Assembly: GCF_021134715.1 (NCBI RefSeq)
Contig: NC_060023.1
Location: forward strand, 806,001 to 870,000
Direction: 5' to 3'
Length of the DNA stretch: 64,000 bases
Source: Daphnia pulex
Lineage: Eukaryota > Arthropoda > Branchiopoda > Diplostraca > Daphniidae
The notes under the pieces are model-generated. The model ran no database searches. It was not told the origin of the DNA and saw only the letters and a list, made by a program, of their open reading frames with translations. Positions within the stretch are counted from its first letter, which is position 1. Each line of letters opens with the position of its first letter. Position numbers and translations under genes: made by a program. Shown here in pieces: positions 21,685 through 33,510 of this stretch.

Positions 21685-24057
21685 GTACGTTTGTATAACG
21701 GCCCTGAAATGTGTCTCCTTCAATAATCGTTGGAAATGAATGACGGGAAAAACCTTAGATAAGATTTATTATCAAAGTAAAAAATTACGACTATTCCGTG
21801 AAATGTAATACCTTGCAGGCCGTACTGATTGATTTGCACCCAACATTTTTTCCATTTTATAATCTTCAATTTTAATTTCGTATTCTTGGTATAAGGTATT
21901 ATTTGCCTATTTCAGAAGTGTAAGCTACCCTCTATAATCCTGTGTGGGGTCCAGTACGCTTATTTTTATGAGCAACAACTTTTGTTTTTATTTTAGATGT
22001 TCTTTCTCTCCAGTAGCTAGCTACATGCACCTAAAATTATGCTGTAACACAAGTATGGAAATATGTAACAATCAATTGCAAATAATACAAGTCAAGCAAA
22101 ATCTAATTATTCTTCTGAACAACCTGGGATTTTTTACAATTTCGATATTGCTCAAATTATTGTATGTAAAGCATGGGCCATGGGCATACTCAACATAGAC
22201 TTGATACAGCTTAATAATCACAGAACTGTCATAATTCCAATTCGCTCTTCCCCAGTTAATTAAGCTGCTAGTGTGGGTTCTTCCAGCATGACGTCAGCAG
22301 TTTTCCCCATCAGGCGGGGAAAAAACCATGTTAAGATGTTATGTTGTTTAGATGATAAAATGTTAAGCCATTGAGGTGAGCAGATCGAGTACGGAGTATT
22401 TCCCTGGTTGTCGTCATCGTTTTATTCCATTAATTTCAAGAAAAAAAAATTTCAATCCGCTCATTTCTAAATATGTATTAAAAAATATATTAATCTCTAA
22501 TGACTTGATTAAATTTACATTGAGATTTGTTTCTTTTACATCAAGTTGCTTTTTTAAAAAAGGGGAAGAGCTCGGACAGGTTAGGAGGCAGGGAGAGAAT
22601 AAAAATCCATGATGGCCACTCGTCCGCCATTTCTTTTCTCTTTTTTCTCGATGGTTCTCATTGTTCGTTAGACTCTCCCGCGCTGCAGTTGTTAAATGTC
22701 TCTGCTCTGATGAGCTTGTGTTATTTGGTTACCAACCTGTTAAATGACATAAATGTGGAATGATTTCGTGTTGAACGGTGTTTAACCTACACTGTGTATT
22801 TTCTTTCATGAAATTTGAAACTGTTCCTGTGCGTGCAATAGCAGATTCGTCAATTTTGGAGAAACAGAAAAGCCACGTGATCAGACAGGAGAATTGTAAG
22901 TTAATATTTCTAGGGATGTCTACTCCATTATTGATTCCATTATTGAATAAGATTTATGACTAGAGGATTATTTGTTTAAATTAAGATGTTTATTGTGCCA
23001 GTGCTTGAAACGTGGGTAGACTCACTTGTAAATCTCCTATTTCTTTTTGTAAAACAAGTAATTTGGAATTCACACGTTGTTAATTTTTAGAGTTCAATTT
23101 CTGTGTGTTCATCTCTTAAAAGTAAATGCCATTAAATATTCAAATTAAAATAAATTATCATCCTTTTGTCCACGTAATCCTCTCCCTCTTTAGAATTAAG
23201 TGGTTTAATCCATAGTTATATTTTAATGTTCACGAAGATGACTTGACAAGGTGTGAGCTGTATCTTTAATCAACACTTGCTTAACTTTTATTTTATTTTT
23301 TTCCAGGTAATTCGTGGTATTTAATGACCGGCAGTTCGCCGAAAAGACGAAGCGATCGGAGTGCCAATATCGTGTGGGTGTGGTAAACCGCCAGTTGCCG
23401 TTCTGGAATCAACAAAGGATGTTGTCAGTCATCAATACTTTGTAAGTTGACAACTTTTGAAACTGTTTCCTGTAGCATAAGAGGTGTGATAGGATATTTT
23501 GAATGAGAGACTAGAACAGAAAATGCACTGAATAGCACCAGCAGAGACAGGCAATGAACGAATAAGTTCTGGTGTGATCTGGTTGTCTGGTTGTTCATAC
23601 AAAAGGACATGCAAACTTGTAGGAATTTCTTTTCTTTTATTTGTGTGTATACAAAACCACCTGTTTGTTCTTGTTGACGCCGCCTCGCTGCTCCCGTCTA
23701 ATTTTGGTTTCAAAGGATTTAAAGTAATGGCATTAGTACAAACTGAAGGCTATTACGTGTAAACTTGAATGTAATTATTGTTTTGCGATACTTTTTTGAA
23801 GTCTTTATTTAACCGCTATCAAGGGAAACAATCAGAAGCACTTATCCTCCCCTCTCCCAGGCTATGTATCTAGTTTAATGTGAGGGACAAGTATCATTTG
23901 ACGCGTTGCTACAGTGTCTCCGTTATGGAGATAGCATTATTTGATTCAATCGATGGTTTAAAGTCAAAACAGGAAATGCTTTAGATATTGAAATGAGTGT
24001 TGCGCTCCAAACAATGTTTTCTGGCTTATTATTCGTACCGGTTGTTGTGAGAAATGT
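21685..24057. other. Intergenic, no gene recognised
   Basis: Short frames only. A small hairpin (TTTTCCCC/GGGGAAAA) occurs at about 22303-22325. Some sequence near 22600-22680 and 23306-23410 is less AT-rich and could be untranslated exons of the weak gene downstream, but nothing proves it. Confidence 0.4.
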
Positions 24058-24129
24058 GGGGGTATAGCTCAGTGGTAGAGCATTCGACTGCAGATCGAGA
24101 GGTCCCCGGTTCAAACCCGGGTGCCCCCT
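24058..24129 (+). tRNA. tRNA-Cys (GCA), canonical copy
   Basis: 72 nt, anticodon GCA, with fully Watson-Crick T stem CCCGG/CCGGG. The other three copies each differ from it at a few positions, so this is the closest to the expected arthropod consensus. Confidence 0.96.
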
Positions 24130-25002
24130 CTCTATTTTGCATTTTCTTCTTTTAATTGTTATGACCAAAATAACTGATTAAACTCATTATCGAAAATTTA
24201 GAACCATATTCACTGTTAACTTTTCTATTTCATGTGTACTTTTTTCATCTTTAACACATTTAAACATATCATGTTTCAGTTCAGTTTCTTCATTTATAGG
24301 CGTTGACAGGTTGCGGCTATTACATTTTAACTAAAGAGATGCCAAAGATTTGCTTAGTTCATTACTTTGGAATCCTAAATGCAATTTCGCCGTTTTACTG
24401 ACGTTGTTAGAAAGATTTAGATCGTTGGTTATCCAATAGGGAAGATCCTTCTTTGGATAGGAATTGTGTGGAAAGTAAGGCGCCAAGAAAAACGTTCGAG
24501 TTGTTCAATTTTACAACTAAATTGTAAAATTGATTCTCGTCCTTTTGTTAATATCTTGAAGATCAATAATCCTCTCTCATTTTTGAAAGCCTGCCACTGA
24601 CGTCAATAACAATCAAGTACATTTTTTACACAAGATTGATAGTTTGGAAGAGACTGGGCCTAGTAATCTCTACACCAGATTTTTCGATACTGCAGTTTCA
24701 TGTTTTTGATAACCAAGATGCGTTGTAAGTTGTTACAGGATTTTTTTGTGTCAGACTCGTGTCTAATTTCACGACGTCTTATGTTATAGGAACGTAGGAA
24801 CGACGGATATTTTTCAACCTAGTCATTTTCTCCTCCAATTGAATACGTCTTTTTTCTAGATGCCAATTTTTCCTTACAAAACCAGCTCAGCATAACCTCC
24901 CAAACGTTCCCATTTTTTTCATATTTTGCTCTCGATTTTTTGGTATTTAGGTTCATGCAAAACAAATTGTGAGTCTACTTCTACTGCTGAATTCCCACCT
25001 AC

Positions 25003-25692
25003 ATGGTCTCAACTCTCAAGAGGTCACGAACTAAAATAAGTAGGAGCCTGCTGGATACAGGTAATTTATTGATCTTTCAGATTATTTAGTTTTTGATTGC
25101 ATCAAGTGAATGCTTATTTTCTTTGATTTTCAGATATCATATCCGCCCACAATTCACTTCGTCACCTTGATCGTTACCGTTTGACAGGGGGTAAGGAAGA
25201 AAAAAGAAACAAAAATAGCCGTCTTGGGGCGTTCAATCGGGATTGGTATGTCAAAATTTACTTTTTTTTTTGTTTGTTCGTAAGGGTGTGGGCAATCACC
25301 GAATGAGATTTGTGCCGATCCCTTTCAATTGGCTGTTTTTAAAAGGGGACGACAAAGTGAACGATTTCGTCAAGGTCAAAAATAATTTCTGAAGGTCTTG
25401 AGGCTAAAAATTTCGTTCCACTGTCAGTGTCGTCGAGAGAAGACGTAAACTCAGACTGCATTATTTCTCTATTTCAACGTGATCGTGTCGTGAATGTATT
25501 TTAATCTGAGTTTCTTTTACAGGCAGAACAGTTCAAAAGTGGGAATCGTGCTGCAAGATATTGACGTTAACAAACGTCGGGCTGTCTTGGCGGTTTCGCC
25601 AACTGTCGAGTCGATGCTGGTTGCCAACTGGAAGAATTCTAACGTGGATACTTCAGCTGGGGGTTACAGATAGACCTGGAACCGGAAACTAA
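25003..25692 (+). CDS. Weak three-exon hypothetical gene
   Basis: Exons 25003-25060, 25134-25190 and 25523-25692 join across three good borders (CAG/GTAATT, TTTTCAG, GGG/GTAAGG, TTTACAG) in phases 1 and 1 to give 94 residues, starting MVSTLKRSRTKISRSLLDT. I recognise no domain. The third exon is open in two frames: the alternative starts NSSKVGIVLQDIDVNKRR and stops at 25670, so the frame is not settled. It could also be untranslated exons of a longer or non-coding transcript whose 5' part lies in 22.6-24.9 kb. Confidence 0.25.
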
Positions 25693-26012
25693 GGTTAGAC
25701 CTGATTACCCTTCAGTTAGATAATGCATTTGCATTTGGACGTTATGTATTCTCTAATTTAGCCGCTACCTAACACTTACAGGATACTATAGTATACCCTA
25801 TAACTATAGAATTCTTATCGTCTTATCGTCGAGATTTTTGCAGTCAGTGCAGTAATTATGTGTATTTAGGTTACAAGATTATGTACTCGACATTTTTCTA
25901 AAGGTTAAACAGACAAACAGATTTGCTAATCGACATCAATCATTTTCTACCGTAATTTTTAAAAATATTAGCCGTAATGGTTAATGTCAAGGAAATGAGA
26001 TTAGATGTAAAA

Positions 26013-28112
26013 TCAGCGGCGGGCTGGTTTCATTGAAACGATCATCTCGGTAAGAAAAGCCAATAGGGAAAGGCTCAGTCCAACCGCAATAACAACAAAT
26101 GCTCCGGACAAATTTTTAAAGGAAAGCGGCTTGTGTTTCTCGTCCGGCATCTTGAATCCACTATTAAAATTTCTCATACATTTGCCGGGCATCGGGCGGA
26201 ACCACAAGTCCCAGTAATTGATAATTCCAGTTTGGATTAGATCCAATAACCTTATTTGGGGTTTGTTACAATTTTGTTTGTTATGCAATAAAAAACGCGG
26301 CGTTAGATTTTTGACATTTTCGTTGTACCCTTGATTGATGCTTTTGGTGAATGGACTGTGTTTTGGTAGGACTAATGTTGCATACGTTGTCAAGATTCCT
26401 TCTTTGGCTATCTGCAAGTTGCATTTCCCAGTCTTTTTGAATTCGGCCCTGATGGCGTCCATGAGATAAACTTTCGCCTATACGATAGTAACAAAAGTTT
26501 ATGTCTGTGAAACTATATGGTAAAATCAGGTCTAGCCCGTCTAGGACATTTTACATCCACAAAAACATTTCTCGATCCTGGTGTAATTAATTTGATGCAG
26601 TCAGACACCAGAGTGCACCTGGAATTAGGATTAGAATTGAGCCTTTCTCGTAGTTTCTTATACATGCCCGTGCTGTTAATATTCTGTTAAAAGAAATGAT
26701 AAGAATTAACTAGATGTTTTTTTTTGCAAACGCTTTTAATTCAATTTGAAACTTGCTGATGTAACCCTATCCATAGTTCCCGCTGTTTTAACCATCAAAT
26801 TAATGTCAGGATGTTCAGCAATGGCGTTGATTAGTGGCTTATTGATCGGCGTCACGACGTAAGTGAAGAGAGTGGACGTGTAGGCCTGGACGAAGATGAA
26901 AGCGGCCAGCGTCCATACGCCAGCGACTAGTCGATAGGGTAATCTTTTCGATGTGCAAGGCCCTCCTTTTAAATCATCCGTAATGTCACAATTTGTTTCA
27001 CCCTATTTTGTAATAGATTTAAGGTGTTTTAATGTCGTCACATCAAACCTTGAGACAGCAAATTGCCAATGACATAAAGATATTGTTTGCCAGCAATTCT
27101 TTTCTTGAAATTTCGACTACCATCGCTCATCAAGTTTGAGCTCTTTTCAAATGTCGGTCGATATTCCAAATAGCGTTGGATTAAATTCAAGATGGCGATG
27201 ACGAAAATAATTGATATACCTAGTCCTAACCAAACCTGAATGTGCGTTGCAAGTTGGGTAATATTTTATAGCATATTTGATGATTAGTATTACGCGTGCT
27301 TTTATACATACGGGCCATTGGAAAGGTTTACTGACGGCGTTGATGTTTGCCGTTTCATCTGTGATGGGAATGAGGCAAGCCAAGTTATCAAATGTCCAAA
27401 CCACCGTCATGTCGATCACCATATTGCGCTGGTATGTCGGGTAAATGTCTGGGAGCAACAAATCAGCTTGCTGCAATAGAACAGGCACTAATCATATATG
27501 CTCTGACTAATTTCATTTGTTTAAATAAAAGCGTATTGGACTTGTCCACAGTTCTGTGAGTAGAATTTAATTAAAATGTAAGTAATGAAAGATTTTGTAT
27601 TCTTTTGTTTTTAGGTGTCGCAATGGCATCAGTAATTGGTGATATTAAGTTAATGTCAGAACCAACTCAACTTGATCCCACAAATAGTTGAAGAGTCCAC
27701 GCCCAGCTGCGGATGGCTCCAACCAGTTCTCCGTCACTCGGACCATCTCGTACCTGGAGATTGAAAAAAAGTACTGGGGTAATGCCAATATAAAGTATAT
27801 GTCAGTTAAAATAACTTGTTAACTTTACGTGAAATTTAATCGAGCCGACAGGTATTCGAGCATGACTCCTCCCTTCAACGGCCCCGATAATCCTTTTGGG
27901 TTACCACTCCAACGCGTCTTGAACAATTGCAAAACGACAAAAACAAAACGCGTAATTCAATTGTTACATCGACTTCGAAGTTAATCGTCACATCGTTTTT
28001 TTACCCAGATGACGCGGAGGTGTTGGCCATTGAGAGTATTCGGCGTCAACGACAGGACTCTACTTGCCAAAATGATGGACCAAACGAAAATAGGTACAAC
28101 CAGACGATTCAT
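26013..28112 (-). CDS. Ionotropic receptor (IR), divergent, copy A
   Basis: Nine exons on the minus strand: 28112-28005, 27917-27829, 27753-27672, 27470-27312, 27235-27049, 26965-26766, 26683-26555, 26477-26329 and 26250-26013, all in phase, giving 446 residues. A signal peptide leads into a split ligand-binding domain (NGQHLRVIW; QADLLLPD then YQRNMVIDMT). The first membrane segment (GLGISIIFVIAILN) is followed by a pore region (YVIGNLLSQGG), the second segment (AGVWTLAAFIFVQAYTSTLF then TYVVTP), the S2 half (RCTLVSDCIKLITPGSRNVF) and a last membrane segment near residues 417-436. It lacks the large amino-terminal domain of synaptic receptors, as usual for chemosensory IRs. The penultimate intron (26328-26251, 78 nt) has no stop and keeps frame, so its retention would add 26 residues. 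Ligand unknown. Confidence 0.9.
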
Positions 28113-28199
28113 TGTAGACCAAACGTGTCCCGGTAGATAATGCTGACAATGTTGGTGTATGCTAATGCTCATATTTATCAGCATTGCCATTCATCTTGC

Positions 28200-28690
28200 A
28201 ATGCCACCGCCACTATAAAATTTTCGTTATCTTGTAGTTGATCTTGTCGTTGCTATGCCCACGCCCGTGACGAAGCAAATCGTTTGTTGTGGTGACCAAT
28301 GTAAATGACTTCAGAGCAAATGTCTAATAACATTATAATGATAGGCATGCTTTCAATGCCTTACCTGTGCCCAACTGTCGGTTTAAATGGCCACTGCTGA
28401 AATGTAGTCATGTTCACCATTTTCCATGTCGATTTTGAGATGGAATCGTTGAGTTGAATTTCAAAATTTGAATTTGTTTTCATTCCAGGATGGCGCGATT
28501 GGATTCGTCGGGAGGTTATGCCATCATTATCACGGAGCAAGGCGGCTGACAGTAAATGGTATTTAAGTTTCGACATAGCTATTCACTTGTTTATTTATGT
28601 CGCTGTCCTGACTGCCAAAGCCGTTATCGATTCCACGAAAATGTCAGTTGCTGTTTGGCTCGTTGACTGGTATCTTTAATCGCATGAATA
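28200..28690. repeat. Upstream flank shared by the two IR genes, copy A
   Basis: Closely resembles 32060-32510, for example cgttgctatgcccacgcccg, atcgtttgttgtggtgacca and ccacgaaaatgtcagttgct. The tandem duplication therefore took in the IR promoter side as well as the gene. Confidence 0.8.
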
Positions 28691-29394
28691 TTGATTCTAT
28701 TGGTTAGGTGGTCTACAAAAATTATTTAACAACATTTTTGATTTAATTTTAGTATTTCACCGTTTTAGTATTTTTTCTTTTATGTTATTAAATTCTAGAT
28801 TTTGAGGATACTGGGATTCAAAATGGCAATTATTCCCACTATGCTGGACGGTTTAAAATATTTTATTTGTAATGTGGTTCAATGCGTGACTGTAGTGCGA
28901 TTTAGAGACTCGTCGCTACTTAAATTAACGTCATGAATTTAAATAGGTGGGTGAGTCGACTGCGTCATGTAGCCTATCTATTTCGTGACAAAGCTGCAGG
29001 TTCTTTTAAAGTGGGTTATGTTGCAACTATGTGGAATTAATGTGGCAGAAACTCGAATGCGTGAAATATTTCCTGTGTTGTGGAGACGGAAGATTCAGTA
29101 GAGTTGACAGTACCACAATGGGGTGCGCAACACGATAAATAATAATATCGCGTGTTTTCTGACTTCCTTAAGTGTGCGGTTCTCAACTTGAGAGTACCAC
29201 ATGGCTTTGGTTTTCGATCACATCAATCTTCACTACTCATTCATATTTGGGTTCAGCTGGAATCCTTCATTCTGATGAAAAAAAAAGGGTTTAAAATTTC
29301 CCATTGATATTTTTGAAATTAACGTTATCTATTCCTTTTTTGTGGTTGTATTTCATTTTACGAATCTAATGTAATTTTTTTTTATTTCCAATAG
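28691..29394. other. Intergenic between IR copy A and the duplicated two-exon segment
   Basis: No frame or RNA gene supported. The last 25 bp before 29395 are part of the duplicated segment. Confidence 0.4.
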
Positions 29395-29588
29395 ATCCGC
29401 TCTTCGTTCTTTCCCATAAGTTTACTGCAACTAGAAGCGTCAGCGGCTAAATTGCCATCACTAGAAATCTTAGACAAAGGGAGGGAGAGCTTCATTCGAA
29501 GGTAAGGCCATTGTCATTCTTAAGTTATCTTTCTCTCAGATCATTTGTTTCACTCAGACAGGGGAAACAAACCTTGCCGCCTCTTTGA
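29395..29588 (+). other. Unrecognised two-exon coding-like segment, copy 1
   Basis: Exon-like 29395-29501 (acceptor CCAATAG, donor AAG/GTAAGG) and 29558-29588 (acceptor CTCAG) join in phase 2 and read ...LLQLEASAAKLPSLEILDKG then RESFIRRQGKQTLPPL and stop. The same segment recurs at 34253-34505 with about nine-tenths of residues kept. The intron is also conserved, so duplication age alone could explain it. No start codon or upstream exon was found and no family is recognised. Confidence 0.4.
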
Positions 29589-29857
29589 TTTGCTAAGATT
29601 TGATTAGATAATATTTTGAGCACATGTTTACACTTGAGTAATATTTTGTATTTGTTTAAGGTCCGTCATCACATTGCTTCTACATATAAGAGGCGGAATG
29701 CGGATGTGCGAGTTCTAGTTAAAAGTAACGGCCGCAGTAATAAAGGAAATATCTAAGTTGTTCAGATAATTAGTTAGTGGCTATTGTTTAATGCATCTGA
29801 AAACGTTTGATTATGGGCGCGGGTTCTTGCGTTACTTGTGCGGGTGCGGTGCGACGC

Positions 29858-31792
29858 TCATTTACGGAAATGAATGTTTTCGCAGAGAAAGGTTAGAAGG
29901 GAAAGGCTCAATCCAACCAATAAAACTATAAATGCGCCGGTCAAATTGTTCAGGGAAAGCGGCGCAAGTTTATTTCCTTTTTCACTATTTTTGGGTTTTC
30001 CGTCACATTGCGGAGGCATTGGGCGGAACCATGTGTCCCAATAGTCGACCAATCCAATCTGGTGCAGATCCAATATTCTGTTTGATTTGGTCGAGTAAAA
30101 TACAAGCAGTTAAGAAAAGGGAAAAGACGTTGAACTGCAGCACTTGCTTACCCTCGGCTTATAGTTTGAGTGTAGGGACTGTTTTTCGGGAGAGTAAAGG
30201 ATGTCATGATTCCGATGAATTCTTCTTTTGCTAATTCAAAGTTGCATTTCCCAGTTTTTCGATAATCACTTCTGATTGCATCCTTTAGGTAAATAATTGC
30301 CTGGTTTAATCAATTTAAATTAGAAATTCTTGCATCAATGATCAAATTGATGAGCACATTTTACATCGACATAAACATTTCTTGATTTCGGTGTCATCAA
30401 ACTGATGCAGTCCGATACCACCTTGCATCGAGAATTTGGAAAGGAATCAAGTTTAGCTCGTAATGCCCTGTATAGTCCCGTCTCATTAATGGCCTGTGGC
30501 ATGTTACAAATAAGAAATTTTAGTTTATATTCAGGTGCTGTTGGAATTCCATGTGGCTTTTAACTTACCGATCGTAAAATATTTTCAATTCCCTCTTCTT
30601 TGACAAGTAAATTGATGTCGTTATTGTTAATTATGTCGTAGACGGAATTGATTAGTGGGTGATTGATTGGCGTCACGACGTAAGTGAAGAGAGTGGACGT
30701 GTAGGCCTGGACGAAGATGAAAGCGGCCAGGCACCAAACGCCAGCGACTAGTCGATAAGGTAGTCGTTTCGATGGACAGGCACCGCCTAATTATAATAAC
30801 AATTTGACTTTTGTCTCCCTGTTATTCACTCAAAAAAACTTGTAAGATCGAAAAACCTTGTGATACTAAATTGCCAACAACGTAGAGATATGGTTTTTCG
30901 GTTTTTGTTTTCGTTCCACGAAGTTGCCCATCGTTCGTCAACCCTCCAGTCTGTGGTTTATTGTTAGGTTCAAATCCTGTCCCGGAAGCAGATTCCAAGT
31001 AGCGCTGGATTAAATCTAAAACTGCGATGACGCAAACGATTGATATTCCTACTCCCAGCCAAATCTGTTGATTAAAGAGTGGACGCTGTTGAACACGAAA
31101 AAGAATATTAACTAACTCGGGATTACGAACCGGCCATTGAAATGGTTTGACGACGGCGTTGATGTTGGCCGAATCATCAGTGACGGGAATGAGGAATTTG
31201 ATGTGATCGTAAGCCCAAGGTAGTGTGAAATCGACCACTTTATTGCGCTGGAATGTCGGAATCAGATCGTTGACCAGCAATTCGCATTGCTATGATAATT
31301 GATAATTCAAACAATTTTTAAGTTGTGTCGAAAGAAATTTGAAACCGACTCAACTTGATCCCATAAGTAGTTAAACAGTCCTGGTCCATTTTCTGATGGC
31401 TCCGCTCTGTATCCCGTCACTCTAACCATTTCGTACCTGGTAGGAGGATGAAATAAATGTTGAGTTAAGAAGCCAGATCGAAATGAAAATTTTGTTCCAA
31501 TATGTTACGTGAAATTTAAACGGGTCGCTAAGAATTCGAGGATTACCCCTCCTTTGAGCGGTCCGAGTAGACCTTTTGGATTTCCACTCCAACGTGTCTG
31601 TAATTAGGTGTAATTGCCGATTAATTGAATTTTAATGCCGTAATTATAACATGCTAATTGATATTTATGTTTTATTACCCAGATGACGCGGAGGTGTTGG
31701 CCATTCAGCGGATTTGGCGTCGAGTAGGAGTCGCGAATAGAAATGGTGAACCAAATGAACAATAAAAAGAAAGGTAAAACTAAATAAGACAT
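29858..31792 (-). CDS. Ionotropic receptor (IR), divergent, copy B
   Basis: Nine exons: 31792-31679, 31597-31509, 31436-31355, 31289-31131, 31064-30857, 30786-30569, 30493-30365, 30300-30152 and 30077-29858, giving 455 residues. Exons 2, 3, 4, 7 and 8 have exactly the lengths of copy A, showing recent tandem duplication. Signal peptide MSYLVLPFFLLFIWFTI, S1 (QCELLVNDLIPTFQRNKVVD), first membrane segment (GVGISIVCVIAVLDLI), pore (YVVGNLVSQGG), second segment (AFIFVQAYTSTLFTYVVTP), S2 (RCKVVSDCISLMTPKSRNVY) and final segment (GAFIVLLVGLSLSLLTFL) are all present. Main differences from A are a longer, Gly/Lys-rich loop after the first segment and changes between the second segment and S2. Expected at the dendrite membrane of chemosensory neurons; ligand unknown. 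Confidence 0.9.
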
Positions 31793-32059
31793 AGTGAGCC
31801 AGTAGGTTGAATTTGATAGGAAACGTTTTCAGTTTTTGAAAAGAAAAAAAGAAATATTCGTTTTGCTCAAATCTCTGTTGGGTTGGTCTCCAATCATTCA
31901 AGCTGACATGACTAGACGCCACTTTCCAAAGTGATTGCCCAAACGAAAAGTCGTTACCGAGTGATCTATTTGAGCAGAACCTGTAGTGAACGTGTCCCAG
32001 AAGACAATGGTGGAAATGTTCGGAGTATGCCTATATTAAAATGTCTCTAAGATTTCCGC

Positions 32060-32510
32060 TATCTTGTAGTTGATCTTGCCGTTGCTATGCCCACGCCCGT
32101 GACAAAGCAAATCGTTTGTTGTGGTGACCAATGTGAACGACATCAGAGCAAATGTCTAATAACATTATTTTGTTGCTGGCTTTCAATTCCTTTGCTAGAC
32201 GTAAACGTCGGTTTAAATGGTTGCCAACCAAACAGACTGATGTTCACCATTTCCCATGTCGTTTTGAGAGTCTTTAATTCAAATTCTCATTTGTTTGACC
32301 CAGGATGGGACGGTTGGATTCGTCAGGAGTTTATAGGCCATCATCATCACGGAGCAAAGCGGTTGACCACAAATGGTAGTACTTCAGTTTAGGCATAGGT
32401 ATCAGATTGTTTATTTAGGAACGCTGTCGTGGGCTCCACGAAAATGTCAGTTGCTGTTTGGGTCGTTGACAGGTAATTCTTAAATCGCGTGAATATGGCC
32501 TCGTGTTTAG
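32060..32510. repeat. Upstream flank shared by the two IR genes, copy B
   Basis: Partner of 28200-28690; same orientation relative to its IR gene. It marks the far edge of the roughly 2.7-kb tandem duplication unit. Confidence 0.8.
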
Positions 32511-32926
32511 GTATCCTGCAAGAGCTTTGCATTTCCATGAATTATTTCCAGATGATGGATGCCAAGTGAACAGGACTATTGGTAGATTTCGCTTCAAAGC
32601 CAATAGCTAACATTGTACTAGTAGTTCTGTGTAATAGATCAGCAAGCGTAGGAAAGTTGGTAAGAGAATAGACAGGTGCAATTTTTCAGGTCTACTCTCA
32701 CGAATCGTGTAATTGAGTCAATCGAATTACTTTACCTAGAGCTCTTCAGTATTGCCCAACTTGTTTTTTTTATTCCCAATCAGAAGATTTAACAGAAATT
32801 ACACAATTACACCTTCATGTGCGATGTAATGAAAAGTTCCAACTAGGTAGTCAACGTTCGACCGATGCTAGGAGCGACAGCCACTAGCCAAATAAATCAA
32901 AAATTCAGAATAACGCGAGTTAATTT
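32511..32926. other. Intergenic, no gene seen
   Basis: Downstream flank of the small coiled-coil gene (minus strand). No coding evidence. Confidence 0.4.
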
Positions 32927-33454
32927 TTATGGAGAATTGTTTGTCGTGCCATTGATCTGTTTTCGCAAATTTTCAACTGTAGTTGTAACATTGGCCAACT
33001 GCTTTTTGATGATTCCAATCTCGGTGTGCGCCCGAGCCAAATCGACTTTCGCGTCTGTAAAGAGTTGAGATCGCGATTTATCTGCTGCATTTCGGGTTAA
33101 ATTTGTTGTTTATTTGCTTCTTACCCAACATCGCCCCCACGAATGCTGTCCAGAGAGATCCTAACGTGTTTAATGTAATCTGAACGTCTTGGACAGAAAA
33201 CTGCCTCTGATTGCTCATGATTTGAATGATTTCCGAGATCGTCTGGGGTTGGGCCTCCTCCTTTACGGAGGAAGGATTACCTTTGTTCAAACCGGTCGGT
33301 AGCTGAGCAGAGGCCAACAAAACGTAGGCCATCAAAGGCACAAAGACTACAATAATCTAAATGTTTGGTTCAGTAAGAAATACAGGTGGAACAGCACTGA
33401 CGCGTACGAACAGTTAACTTGTAACAATCTAAATTGACTTACCGAGTGCTCCAT
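32927..33454 (-). CDS. Small secreted protein with C-terminal coiled coil
   Basis: Exons 33454-33443 (MEHS), 33356-33125 and 33084-32927 join in phases 0 and 1 to give 133 residues. The signal peptide is MEHSIIVVFVPLMAYVLLAS + A. The middle is polar with a hydrophobic segment (TLNTLGSLWTAFVGAML). The tail, AKVDLARAHTEIGIIKKQLA then NVTTTVENLRKQI, has heptad spacing typical of a coiled coil, with N-glycosylation sites at NVT and NGT. Three in-phase acceptors are available for exon 3 (CAG at 33085-33087, CAG three nt later, and ACAG about 30 nt later), so isoforms are possible. I do not recognise the family. A TATA box on the minus strand lies 49 bp upstream. The gene sits between IR copy B and the second copy of the two-exon segment. 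Confidence 0.7.
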
Positions 33455-33483
33455 GGTTTGTTGATTGACGAGGATTGATGAAC

Positions 33484-33510
33484 AACTGAGGAGATGGTCT
33501 TCTTTATATA
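33484..33510 (-). promoter_or_regulatory. TATA box and initiator of the coiled-coil gene
   Basis: TATATAAA on the minus strand (33510-33503) is followed by TCAGTT (33489-33484), the same TATA/initiator style seen at the cuticle and YYT genes. Confidence 0.6.

Noticed and set aside
23923-24168. Minus-strand 81-codon frame with GHPGLNRGPLDLQSNALPLS
   Set aside because: It is the antisense of the tRNA-Cys gene, a well-known false translation.
27147-27488. Single 113-codon frame as a separate gene
   Set aside because: It covers two IR exons and the intron between them; splicing gives a better receptor.
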